Below are positions 33,650-42,145 of a DNA stretch of 54,853 nucleotides, piece after piece. The translations under genes were made by a program, and so were the position numbers. The stretch's first letter is position 1. Every line of letters begins with the position of its first letter. Below the pieces are notes generated by a model. It did not search any database. It saw nothing but the letters and a program-made list of their open reading frames with translations, and was not told the origin of the DNA. The stretch is from Candidatus Mnemosynella biddleae (GTDB lineage: Archaea > Halobacteriota > Archaeoglobi > Mnemosynellales > Mnemosynellaceae), in contig MTMI02000006.1 in assembly GCA_002011165.2 (NCBI GenBank), forward strand, positions 1 to 54,853, given 5' to 3'.

Positions 33650-34513
33650 CTAAATCACCTCTACTTTAATCCTTGCAAATCCCTTTCCGACAGTTTCATC
33701 TCCTCCAATATGCAAAATTTTGTTGTCATATTGGCATAATTTTTTAATAGTTTCCTCTAAAGTTAAATCTTTTAGTCTCCCTGGAATTAGAATCAAGCTG
33801 TACATGATTGTATCAGTCGGAATATACTCTTCAGACCATGGTCCCTCCTCTACAACCCCTTCCTCTCCGATTCTTATTCTGGTGGCAATTTCTGTTGTCA
33901 TTACAACTAAATCTCTAAATAAGTCATCTGTTAGGATGACGAGATCTCGCTCTAGTTTTTCCCTAACTTGTTGGTACTCATTTGTATTTGGTAAAGCTTC
34001 GACAAACGATTGTGTTATTTCATTTAATTCGGTAGATGTTTCTACATTAAGCTTAAGATCCTCCAAGTATATACTATCATTTATTATCAGATTTGAGTCG
34101 GACTTTACTATAGCTTTGTCTTCATTTGAGGGGGCAGGAGTATTCCATGTGAGACTTTTGCCGATTAGATTCATATCTCTCTTAAATCTACTGAGAATAA
34201 ATGGACAAGTAACCCAACCGAACAAGCCTTTAAGACTCCTTACAGGAAAAGCTAGCACTCTAGCATCTGTTACTGAAACTCCTCCAACTCTATCCGGTTC
34301 TCCAAAGAGGATGTTCTCCTCTGTCTTACTAATACCTATAACCCGAGCATGGCTTCTTAGTACTCCCTTTAATGAGGATCCCTGTATCATCGGAAATTCT
34401 GTATGTCTTTCTCTCTGTATTGGTAAGTCAACTGCTTCACTAATTGCCGTCCCACTTCCCGGATGTAAGGGTGTTTCAGCGTAGATGTACATTACCAAAG
34501 CTTTCTCAAACAT
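33650..34513 (-). CDS. cmr4: Cmr4, target-RNA-cleaving backbone subunit
   Basis: 287 residues from ATG 34513, which is preceded by GGGGAGGTGGT. The N terminus has LHPGSGTAISEAVDLPIQRERH followed by FPMIQGSSLKGVLRSHA, the Cmr4 signature. Asp29 in VDLPIQRE aligns with the catalytic Asp26 of Pyrococcus furiosus Cmr4, so target cleavage should be intact. LHIGGDETVGKGFARIKV is the C-terminal RAMP glycine loop. It is two bases from cmr3. Confidence 0.93.
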   Translation of the reverse strand: MFEKALVMYIYAETPLHPGSGTAISEAVDLPIQRERHTEFPMIQGSSLKGVLRSHARVIGISKTEENILFGEPDRVGGVSVTDARVLAFPVRSLKGLFGWVTCPFILSRFKRDMNLIGKSLTWNTPAPSNEDKAIVKSDSNLIINDSIYLEDLKLNVETSTELNEITQSFVEALPNTNEYQQVREKLERDLVILTDDLFRDLVVMTTEIATRIRIGEEGVVEEGPWSEEYIPTDTIMYSLILIPGRLKDLTLEETIKKLCQYDNKILHIGGDETVGKGFARIKVEVI

Positions 34514-34515
34514 TT

Positions 34516-35703
34516 TTACCACCTCCCCAAAAATCCACATCTTAAATCTGTATCACTATCTAAGATTTTTATAGGAATAGACAAATCCTCTTTAATCTCT
34601 CCTTTAAACTTGTAGTAGTATACTGCCCCAGCATTAACCCATCTCCTTAAAGGCTTCTCTTTATTCATAGCGAAGTCATATCCTCCGATGTAGACGGGCT
34701 TTCCCGGAAGTGCTGCCACTAGCTCCAAGTCTATTCCAAGAATCTTCTCAAGTTTATCTTTAGGCGGTATGCAACCACTAAAGTAAGAAGGTGTTGCAAG
34801 ATAAAGTTTAAACTTTTCATCTTCATTTATTCCTTTAATCAATTCAGTCCAGTCAATTCTCTTGTCCTCAATCATCTGGGAGATAGCCCCCCTTCCTTCA
34901 CCTCCCAATTTGATAAGCCCCTCCAGTGATGAAATACTGTCAGGAGCTTCATACCAAACTATAAAGCCCCAATCCTCTATAAGTCTAAGAAATTCAGCTG
35001 TATAAAGAGCTCCTTCTACTGTTTTCTTCTTATCTTTCTCCAATTCAATTCCGGGTCTAATCTCCTTAAAGTAGGGCTTATTTAGTTCTTTATTTTTATA
35101 TTTTATTCTTGTGGGTTTCGGACAGCCTCCATTTAAATAATTTATCAAATCGTTAAAGTCCATCAAACCCTCAACGTTTTTCACTTGAGAACAACCTGTT
35201 ATACTCACACAAACTTTTTTATCCATCCATTTAAACTGAAGGTTCTCTTTGGGCTGTAATTTTACAGTATTACCTTTTTCTCTATCCTCTCTGACTACAT
35301 CATTAGGAATTGGGAAGTATTCTATAAATTCGCCTTTCTTAGCAAAGAAGATGCCTAAAACATTTAATTTTGAGGAAAATTCCAGTGGAGAATAGCCAAT
35401 AACTTCCAACAATTCTTTCAAATCCTTATCTTTCTCCATCAGCTGCTTTACAAATCCTACTAATTCTTCTTTGGTTTTCTTAAAATCTTCTGGAGTTTCA
35501 TTTCTTTTTTTACTCCTTTGGAAATCTCTTGGTGAATAACCTTTTCTTTTGCAGAATTCACTAAATATCTTGGACTTAATTGCACCTTCAAAGGTTAGGG
35601 GTGAAATAACACCAGTTTTTGCTACATGCACCTCTCTTGCAGTAAAAGGTCTCTCAGTTCTGAACATAAGCACATCGATGGGCTCTATAAATAACCTCTT
35701 CAT
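34516..35703 (-). CDS. cmr3: Cmr3, Cas5-like subunit of the type III-B effector
   Basis: 395 residues. The N terminus FIEPIDVLMFRTERPFTAREV is the Cmr3 motif (P-x-D-x-x-x-F-R-x-x-x-P-F). Later come EFLRLIEDWGFIVWYEAPD and PVYIGGYDFAMNKEKPLRRW. It binds the 5' handle beside Cmr2. The ATG overlaps the cmr2 stop by 4 bases. Confidence 0.92.
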   Translation of the reverse strand: MKRLFIEPIDVLMFRTERPFTAREVHVAKTGVISPLTFEGAIKSKIFSEFCKRKGYSPRDFQRSKKRNETPEDFKKTKEELVGFVKQLMEKDKDLKELLEVIGYSPLEFSSKLNVLGIFFAKKGEFIEYFPIPNDVVREDREKGNTVKLQPKENLQFKWMDKKVCVSITGCSQVKNVEGLMDFNDLINYLNGGCPKPTRIKYKNKELNKPYFKEIRPGIELEKDKKKTVEGALYTAEFLRLIEDWGFIVWYEAPDSISSLEGLIKLGGEGRGAISQMIEDKRIDWTELIKGINEDEKFKLYLATPSYFSGCIPPKDKLEKILGIDLELVAALPGKPVYIGGYDFAMNKEKPLRRWVNAGAVYYYKFKGEIKEDLSIPIKILDSDTDLRCGFLGRW

Positions 35704-38234
35704 TCCTCTTCACCCCTATAAGCGTCGTATAGTATTTTCAGCACTTTTCCGATGTCTTCGATAGGCAAGTTATTTTCTTTGTACTTTTCAATTAGGCAAA
35801 GGATTTTTCCGCAAATATCATTTATTTCTTCATTAGTTGCTTTTTCAGTCTTTCTTCTCTTTAGAAGTCTCTTTGTTTCAGCTTTAAGCATATCTCCATC
35901 TAAAATTTCAAGTATTCCTAGGAAATCATAAATAAAGCGATGGGAAATTTTATCTGTTCGTATTGCTTCAACAATTGGTGTGAAGTCACCAACAAAATTC
36001 CACTTTCCACCCGCTGAAAAAAGTTCCCCAGAACGTTTTATAAAAGTCATATAGAATGCATTCCTTCCATACTCATTCTTTGCCCTTTTTTCAGCCTCTC
36101 TTACCTTTTCTATACCATCGTAAAGTGGATACTTGTAGTGAGCAAAAACTATACCAGCGCTCATGCTTGCGTATTTTCCAAGCCCCATAACCTTTCTTTT
36201 CTCGCCGTTAACTTCGATTTCATAGAAGTCCTTTTTGAAGAATTCTTGTAATTCTTTCGCAGCGTTTAGGACTTTATCTGTAGGAAAGAGGGCTAAAACA
36301 TCGTCTCCGCCAGAGTACACTAAAAATCCATAATTTTCCTCGACAATCTCTGGAACCTTATAGATTGAGAAATTCTTCATAGCTCTACTTATTGCTATAT
36401 GAACAGAAGGAGAAAGAATCCTTTTCATATTTGACAGATCTTCTCCTTTTTCCCATTCCATTATCTTGGTTTTGAAAATTGGATGGAAGAAATCTCCAAA
36501 ATTTGGCAAAGTTTCTCCAAATATCGTTTTTCCAATTCTATCTCCATCCATCATTAAAATTGCATAATACTTGTTTGGTCTACCAAAAGCTTTCCACCAA
36601 TTCTCCAATTTATTTTCTATTTCTTCTCTCTTTTCAACTAATTCTAATTGCCTTATGGTTGTTTTCTTCTTTTCATCTGATTTCCACTCATGTTCGTAAA
36701 TTAGCTCGATATCAACATCTTTTAGAAGTTTGAAATCTTCGTCATCCTCTACATTCCTTATGAAATCTCTTCCTGCGATTTCGACAACCGATTTAAATTC
36801 TGGAGATTTAGCTTTAAATTCTTTAAATTCTTCTTTAAATACTTCTGTATAAATTCTTTTAGTCAAACATACAGCACAGAGCCTTTCTCCTTCTTTAAGC
36901 ACATTTTTCCATATCTTATCCTTAATTTCTATATCGTTCCAAGTATCATCCTCCCAGTACTGGTAGATGTCTCCATCCACTCTCCCAACAATAGCATTCC
37001 TCAATCCGCACATTAAGCACTTTTTCCCTGTTATTGGCTCCTCCTCCCAAGCGTCCCATAATCTCGAACTTTGCGTCAGAATAACTCCTAACAATGCATA
37101 AGTTGGAAAATAAAAATGACCGTAGTTAGTTCTTTCTAATTTTTCCACAAAACTGAGCCATCTATCCTGCTTTTCTTTAACATCGCTGGATAGACCATTT
37201 TTCACTTTCTCATAGCTGTCAAGGTTGAAGAATTCTGTATGTGCGACTACAACAGACAAAGATTTCTCAATTTGGGAATTCCATAATTCTTCATTAGGTT
37301 TAATTTTTATTTTATTTAGATACTCTTTTACTTTTTTGGAGATTTCTTTCCACTTCTTCTTTATCGCATTTTTGCATCTTTCCTTGTATTCTTCAGCTCT
37401 ACTAAGCGGTATAAAACAAAGAAAGGTGTTCGGTAAATTCGCTATTTTTATTTTATTCTTGTCAGGAATGATATTTTCTATGCTTAACTCGCTCTTTATG
37501 TAGCAATCAAGTAAAGGGTTCCCTCTTAGCTGAGGGTATATGACCACATCAGGGCCGAGTTCACCAATTACTTCTTTAATTCCTTCAAAAAGTAGCAGTG
37601 AAAAAATATGGCTTGATGCCCACAAATCGGATAGTTTTCTTGAATGAGATATGAACTCTTGAACTGCCGGGATTTTGAGTGAAAATAATCCTAAATCACC
37701 CAAGCATGAGCTTATTGCAGCAGTAACATCCAAATGATCCCATATACTGTGGTCTGGTATTCTTGTGTCAGCTGGTAGGATGTATCCAAGAGGATACTTT
37801 TCTGGCAAGAGTCTCCAAAGTGAGAAATAAGTTTTCTTCCAGTTATTTTTATCAAGAAATTCTTTTACAATTTTTGGATTGAAACCATATTCATCCAACG
37901 CCTTTTCGTAGCCATATGTGGTTATGAAGTCTCTTATTTTCTCAAGATTTTCCGAGTAACCTGATAATGTATGCTTAAATACCGGCTTAGATGCTCCTTT
38001 AAAGCATATGTGATTATTGCATCCTCCTTTATCCATTCTATAGTTGCTGGGGATATCCAATCTTTGCATAGCTGATGCTATATGGTCAGCTGGATCAAGA
38101 CGTTTATCATATTTAAGGCTTAGTTCTTCCAAAATTTTGTCTCTTTTCTCTTCATGTGATTTATGGAATAATATCAATGCCTTATCTGGAGGATCGTGGA
38201 AGAAAGCTTTGATTTTGTCTTGCCATAAGTTCAT
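35700..38234 (-). CDS. cmr2: Cmr2/Cas10, large subunit with cyclase motif
   Basis: 844 residues from ATG 38234, which shares ATGA with the cmr1 stop and follows GGGAGGTGG; GTG at 38246 is an alternative. Visible parts are an N-terminal HD-like segment (KIKAFFHDPPDKALILFHK ... DPADHIASAMQ), a zinc-binding pair (KCLMCG ... LCAVCLTKR) in the middle, palm domain 1 with ILMMDGDRIGKTIFG, and palm domain 2 with the cyclase motif LVYSGGDDVLALFP (GGDD near residue 643). An intact GGDD predicts synthesis of cyclic oligoadenylates on target RNA binding, which fits the CARF genes at the end of the operon. Confidence 0.95.
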   Translation of the reverse strand: MNLWQDKIKAFFHDPPDKALILFHKSHEEKRDKILEELSLKYDKRLDPADHIASAMQRLDIPSNYRMDKGGCNNHICFKGASKPVFKHTLSGYSENLEKIRDFITTYGYEKALDEYGFNPKIVKEFLDKNNWKKTYFSLWRLLPEKYPLGYILPADTRIPDHSIWDHLDVTAAISSCLGDLGLFSLKIPAVQEFISHSRKLSDLWASSHIFSLLLFEGIKEVIGELGPDVVIYPQLRGNPLLDCYIKSELSIENIIPDKNKIKIANLPNTFLCFIPLSRAEEYKERCKNAIKKKWKEISKKVKEYLNKIKIKPNEELWNSQIEKSLSVVVAHTEFFNLDSYEKVKNGLSSDVKEKQDRWLSFVEKLERTNYGHFYFPTYALLGVILTQSSRLWDAWEEEPITGKKCLMCGLRNAIVGRVDGDIYQYWEDDTWNDIEIKDKIWKNVLKEGERLCAVCLTKRIYTEVFKEEFKEFKAKSPEFKSVVEIAGRDFIRNVEDDEDFKLLKDVDIELIYEHEWKSDEKKKTTIRQLELVEKREEIENKLENWWKAFGRPNKYYAILMMDGDRIGKTIFGETLPNFGDFFHPIFKTKIMEWEKGEDLSNMKRILSPSVHIAISRAMKNFSIYKVPEIVEENYGFLVYSGGDDVLALFPTDKVLNAAKELQEFFKKDFYEIEVNGEKRKVMGLGKYASMSAGIVFAHYKYPLYDGIEKVREAEKRAKNEYGRNAFYMTFIKRSGELFSAGGKWNFVGDFTPIVEAIRTDKISHRFIYDFLGILEILDGDMLKAETKRLLKRRKTEKATNEEINDICGKILCLIEKYKENNLPIEDIGKVLKILYDAYRGEEE

Positions 38235-39433
38235 AGTTTTATCCACCTCCCAGGTAAGCTGTCTAAAAAGCTTGTAAGATAATTATATAAAGGGAGATTT
38301 GTTTCTGTTCTTATAGCTCGATCCCTCAAATCGGAAATTAGTAACTTACTATTATCTGGGAGGAATTTAGACAAGAATATTTGTAATCCAATCGCATATT
38401 CGTTCTCGTCCAACTTCCAAATTTTAATTTGTAATGGAGACGCCCTTCTCTCGTATACCACTTCTTTATCTCCAATTCTTTTCACACCTCGCACTATAGC
38501 TTTTTTCCCTATTGACTGAAATTGAAACTGATGGGGTAAGCCAAAAATCGAACCTAAAGGTACTGAAGTAGGGCTGCCTGTATAAATACTCTTTACAGCA
38601 TCATAATCCTTTGTAACCCAATATGAAAATACACCTTTTTTAGTTTTGCGTGTATGCTTTGCAGATGGATTTCTCCTATCTTCTCTATATTTTCGTACCT
38701 CTTCTCCAATATCGTTAATTGCATCGAATGGGGAGGAATATACTCTATCTAAAATTTTCATTTTCCAAAAATTTCGGGCAATAACAGGAAATTCTGGCAT
38801 CGGCGAACCAGTCAAAACCGAAACAGAACCATCCCAACCAAAAATATTCAACACTCTTTTAATATTAACTTCAAGGTATTCTCTTAGCTCTTCTATATTT
38901 CTCGGATTCTTAAATTCTATACCGCCCACTTTAATATCTTTACAAACTCTTAAACTTCCAAAGCCCTTTCTATTTTTGCTTCCAACATTTCCCAGATTTA
39001 GTAGCAGCCATGTAGCAGCTATCACTTTTTCCTTTTCCTCTTCAGAGATCGTAGGCCTAAAGCGAATCTCCACTTTAAATCTGCCTTCTAATATACCCTT
39101 TCTATCGGATAGACCATAACCAAAATATCTTATGCCTTTTCCTTTAAAATTTGGGAGAGATATTTTTAGAGTTCCAAGAAGAGGAAATGTTCTAATAACT
39201 ACTTTACTTTGCTTATCCGTAGTTCCCCAAATTTTATTTTCTTCTACTTTTATCTCTTTTGTATCCTCCATTCCTGAGGAAAGTTTAGCTCCTCCTAAAC
39301 CAGCTCTAAACCACCACCTCAGTAGCCCTCTCAAACTTGGTGCTCGTAGACCCTCATTTTCTATGTTTCTCTGATCTGCGCCAGCAATAAAGAGGGGCGT
39401 TACAGTTTCTACCTCAAGCGTTACATTACTCAT
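38231..39433 (-). CDS. cmr1: Cmr1, RAMP subunit of the type III-B effector
   Basis: 400 residues. ETVTPLFIAGADQRNIENEGL then RAPSLRGLLRWWFRAGLGG at the N terminus is the Cmr1 signature. LGNVGSKNRKGFGSLRV is the first RAMP glycine-rich loop, and a second RAMP half follows. It is the first gene of the cmr operon. GAGGAG lies about 15 bases before the ATG and a TATA-like ATATATAG (about 39561-39568) about 130 bases upstream. Confidence 0.92.
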   Translation of the reverse strand: MSNVTLEVETVTPLFIAGADQRNIENEGLRAPSLRGLLRWWFRAGLGGAKLSSGMEDTKEIKVEENKIWGTTDKQSKVVIRTFPLLGTLKISLPNFKGKGIRYFGYGLSDRKGILEGRFKVEIRFRPTISEEEKEKVIAATWLLLNLGNVGSKNRKGFGSLRVCKDIKVGGIEFKNPRNIEELREYLEVNIKRVLNIFGWDGSVSVLTGSPMPEFPVIARNFWKMKILDRVYSSPFDAINDIGEEVRKYREDRRNPSAKHTRKTKKGVFSYWVTKDYDAVKSIYTGSPTSVPLGSIFGLPHQFQFQSIGKKAIVRGVKRIGDKEVVYERRASPLQIKIWKLDENEYAIGLQIFLSKFLPDNSKLLISDLRDRAIRTETNLPLYNYLTSFLDSLPGRWIKL

Positions 39434-40088
39434 GTCTTCCCAACTCCTCGATATCGTGGAGCTTTATCTAATAATTTATTACAATCACAATTTGACTTCA
39501 CCTGAAATGCCCCATACTATGCTGCGCCCCACACCAATGTACACAATTTTTTGCCAATTGTAACTATATATTGTTTTTGCTCATAAATGCAAAAAATTAT
39601 AGAAGAAATAAATTATTAGTTATCAATGCTTCAAACCTTGAGGCGCTTTTGAAAATGGAGATGGAAAGAGAAGCCTTTTCCTGTCCCTATTGTGGAAGCT
39701 ATGTTTAGATTTCTCCCATGTTGAAAGGTGAAGATTAGAATGGAAGCGATGAAAAAGATAGATTACTATCCAAGAATCATCTCAGCTTCAACCTTCAAGA
39801 GCTTCATTTAATTTTGAAGAAATTGAAAGAGAGAATGCCGTTGAGATCGGAAAGGTTTATTGCGTGATGAAAGGTATATTGCCCACATAGCAAAATATGG
39901 CATGAATGTAAAAGGAGACTAAAAAAGCTATTAGGAACAGAAAGGTGATTGTAAAGAAAACAGGAAAAAGACGTCCCTTGGTTGGATTTGCTGGAGGTAT
40001 AGTATCACAAATCCTCCGCATTAACAGCAACTCATACTCCATTCAGCAAGCAAAACCTTTTATACAACTGACACCTAAAGTAGATAAT
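39434..40088. other. Intergenic, 655 bases with gene scraps
   Basis: The left part carries the probable cmr promoter. Around 39,636-39,707 a short frame reads ALLKMEMEREAFSCPYCGSYV and a stop, a zinc-ribbon-like scrap. Around 39,800-39,900 FEEIERENAVEIGKVYCVMKG is another short relic. Nothing intact is visible. The MNT gene starts at the right end, preceded by a TATA-like CCTTTTATACAA (about 40056-40067). Confidence 0.4.
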
Positions 40089-40685
40089 ATGACATCAAAA
40101 TTAGATAGGTTGTTTGGATCAAGAACGAGGGTACTGCTGCTCTCAAAACTCATGCTCAACCCTGACAGCCAGTTTCACATCCGGGAGCTGTCAAAAATTC
40201 TGAACATACCCTACGGAATGGTTCATAGAGAGATCAAGAATCTAGTATCTCTGGGCATTCTGAGAGAGGAAAAGAGGGGAAAGATTACGCTCATTTCGGT
40301 TAACAAAAATCTTCCGTACTTCAACGAGCTGAAGAGTCTGATTGTCAAAACTACTGGAATAGCAGATATCGTTAGAGAGGCCCTTTCGGGTATGGAAGGT
40401 ATAAGGTACGCTTTGATATTCGGTTCCTTCGCCAGGGGAGATGAGACTGAAAGCAGTGATGTTGACCTGCTGATAGTTGGAGATGCAGATGAAGAGAAAA
40501 TATTGAGAAGGATAAGCCAGGCAGAAAAACAGATAGGCAGGGAAATAAACTACATTTTATGGAGTGAGGAGGAGTTCGCAAGGAAGATCAAGAACAGACA
40601 CCATCTACTGATGGATATTGTGAACAACCCGGTGATAATGCTGATAGGTGAAGAAAATGAGTTTAGAAGAGCTGTTGAGGGATAA
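40089..40685 (+). CDS. Nucleotidyltransferase (MNT) antitoxin with N-terminal HTH
   Basis: 198 residues from ATG 40089. Residues 1-80 form a winged helix (GSRTRVLLLSKLMLNPDS, FHIRELSKILNIPYGMVHRE). Residues about 100-198 are a minimal nucleotidyltransferase with LIFGSFARGDETESSDVDLL (GS-x(n)-D-x-D), so the catalytic residues are present. In MntA-HepT systems the transferase adds AMP to the HEPN toxin. The added DNA-binding domain suggests that it also autoregulates. The start of the HEPN gene lies inside its 3' end. Confidence 0.85.
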   Translation: MTSKLDRLFGSRTRVLLLSKLMLNPDSQFHIRELSKILNIPYGMVHREIKNLVSLGILREEKRGKITLISVNKNLPYFNELKSLIVKTTGIADIVREALSGMEGIRYALIFGSFARGDETESSDVDLLIVGDADEEKILRRISQAEKQIGREINYILWSEEEFARKIKNRHHLLMDIVNNPVIMLIGEENEFRRAVEG

Positions 40686-41082
40686 CGTCATCAGAAAGAT
40701 AAAGCCAGATCGTAATCTTGCCTTGAAATCGCTTGAGCATGCGAAAGAGGATATAGAGACGGCAAAAATTCTGATCGAGAATGAGAGGTATGACTGGACC
40801 CTTGCAATAGCTTACAATGCGATGCTTCAAGCAGGCAGAGCCTTGATGTTCAGCAGAGGTTACAGGCCTTCCAGCAGGGAAGGACATCTGGCAGTCATCA
40901 AATTTCTACATGTAGTCCTTGGTGAAGGAGCTGGCGAGAAGCTGGTAATTGCCCTGAATGGAACCAGAAAGAAGAGACACAGGGTTGTTTATGAGGATAT
41001 GGATGTTGTGTCCGAAAGTGAGGCCGAACAGGTAATTGCATGGGCTGAGGAACTTGTTGAGATGGTAGAAAGGATGATTTGA
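40657..41082 (+). CDS. HEPN-domain toxin partner
   Basis: 141 residues from ATG 40657, preceded by AGGTGAAG. It is a helical HEPN protein of the PF05168 type: ALKSLEHAKEDIETAKILIE, YDWTLAIAYNAMLQAGRALMF, then TRKKRHRVVYED, which corresponds to the R-x-x-R-N/H...Y active-site region. It overlaps the MNT gene by 29 bases and is cotranscribed with it. HEPN toxins are RNases held inactive by the MNT partner. Its placement inside a CRISPR locus suggests a dormancy or suicide role alongside immunity (inference). Confidence 0.82.
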   Translation: MSLEELLRDNVIRKIKPDRNLALKSLEHAKEDIETAKILIENERYDWTLAIAYNAMLQAGRALMFSRGYRPSSREGHLAVIKFLHVVLGEGAGEKLVIALNGTRKKRHRVVYEDMDVVSESEAEQVIAWAEELVEMVERMI

Positions 41083-41282
41083 AGGCTTGTTTTTATAACT
41101 TCTGCTTGGAATGTCGAGGATTTCTGAAATCAGAAAGTCGGAAAATTAATTGGTAAACTAATAAACACCTATAATGAGGCATTGAGGATGGGTAGGAGGG
41201 CTAAAAATCTCTATAAGGCTAAAAAATGAGAAATTTAAAGCCAGCAGCAAAGTTTGTATATTGCTAAAAATAGGGTGTATTT

Positions 41283-41567
41283 ATGCTCTACCTCGTAGTG
41301 TACGACATAACCGACGACAGCAACCGCAACCGCTTGGCAAAGTTGCTGGAGAGATATGGACTTGCCAGAGTGCAGTACTCAGCATTCAGAGGAGAACTTA
41401 ATCCCAATGACAGGGAGGCTTTATCGAAGCAGGTCAGGAGGTTTGTCAGGGATGAGCACGATTGTATATTCATAATCCCCCTTTGCAAGAGGTGCGTTGA
41501 GACTGCTGTTGTGATAAGCAATACTGGAGTGGAGCTGGTTAAGGAGAGTACTGTGGAGTTTGCCTGA
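41283..41567 (+). CDS. cas2: Cas2, adaptation protein
   Basis: 94 residues: MLYLVVYDITDDSNRNRLAK (Asp8 of the ferredoxin-like fold), LLERYGLARVQYSAFRGEL, and a C terminus ending in ESTVEFA. Typical length. Cas2 dimers bridge two Cas1 dimers in the integrase. It is on the + strand, tail to tail with cas4 (28 bases apart), whereas cas1, cas4 and csa1 are on the - strand. A TATA-like GAAATTTAAAG lies about 50 bases upstream. Confidence 0.93.
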   Translation: MLYLVVYDITDDSNRNRLAKLLERYGLARVQYSAFRGELNPNDREALSKQVRRFVRDEHDCIFIIPLCKRCVETAVVISNTGVELVKESTVEFA

Positions 41568-41595
41568 GTTCAGTAGTGATGCGTAAAATTGCTAA

Positions 41596-42135
41596 TCAAA
41601 CGCAAAGCTTGGACATTTCACAATAGCTGCACTTTTTTGATTTGCTTGCCCTAGGAAACTTCTCCTCCTTGAGCACCTCCTCAACCTTCCGAATTATCTT
41701 CACGAGGGCTTTTTTATCCTCCGGCGTGATCTCTACCTCAATCCACTCTTTCGTCTCTGCAAGGTATATGTAGCCCTTCCTGACTTTGCAGTGGAAGTTC
41801 TCTTCCACAAGAAGGGAATAAGCTGCCAGCTGCATTTTCCATCCGTAAAATACTCTTTTGAACCTTGAGAACTTGATGTCAATCGGTATGTACTGGTCTC
41901 TTCTCCTGATTATGGCATCAACATAACCTTTTATTCCGTATCTCTGGCTTTCAAGGTAAACATTCTCCATGACTTCTCCCTCGAGCTTCCTCCTCTTCAA
42001 GGACTTTTCAACGCTCTCGTGAATTTCCTTTCCCACATCCATCTTTGGCTTTGAGATTCTCAGGCCCATTACCTTGATGAAGTAGAGTTTTCTGGGGCAG
42101 TACAGGTACTGAACCAGATCGCTGACGTCAATCAT
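41596..42135 (-). CDS. cas4: Cas4, PD-(D/E)XK nuclease with Fe-S cluster
   Basis: 179 residues from ATG 42135. The first cluster Cys is in LVQYLYCPRKLYFIK; the remaining three are at the C terminus in KKCSYCEMSKLCV. Nuclease residues are GKEIHESVE, GYVDAIIRR (Asp) and YIPIDIKFSRFKR (D-x-K), followed by QLAAYSLL. Cas4 trims prespacers and checks the PAM. The frame stays open into cas1, but the ATG 10 bases after the cas1 stop, preceded by GGTGG, is the natural start. Confidence 0.92.
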   Translation of the reverse strand: MIDVSDLVQYLYCPRKLYFIKVMGLRISKPKMDVGKEIHESVEKSLKRRKLEGEVMENVYLESQRYGIKGYVDAIIRRRDQYIPIDIKFSRFKRVFYGWKMQLAAYSLLVEENFHCKVRKGYIYLAETKEWIEVEITPEDKKALVKIIRKVEEVLKEEKFPRASKSKKCSYCEMSKLCV

Positions 42136-42145
42136 CCACGCCACC

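Noticed and set aside
33720-34484. A 254-codon frame antisense to cmr4
   Set aside because: It is a shadow of the Cmr4 gene, Ser- and Leu-rich without domain features.
39645-39682. TGAAAATGGAGATGGAAAGAG, which resembles the 3' end of the CRISPR repeat
   Set aside because: It matches only about 17 bases with a mismatch, there is no 5' half of the repeat and no second copy. It is better explained as part of a short coding scrap (KMEMERE).
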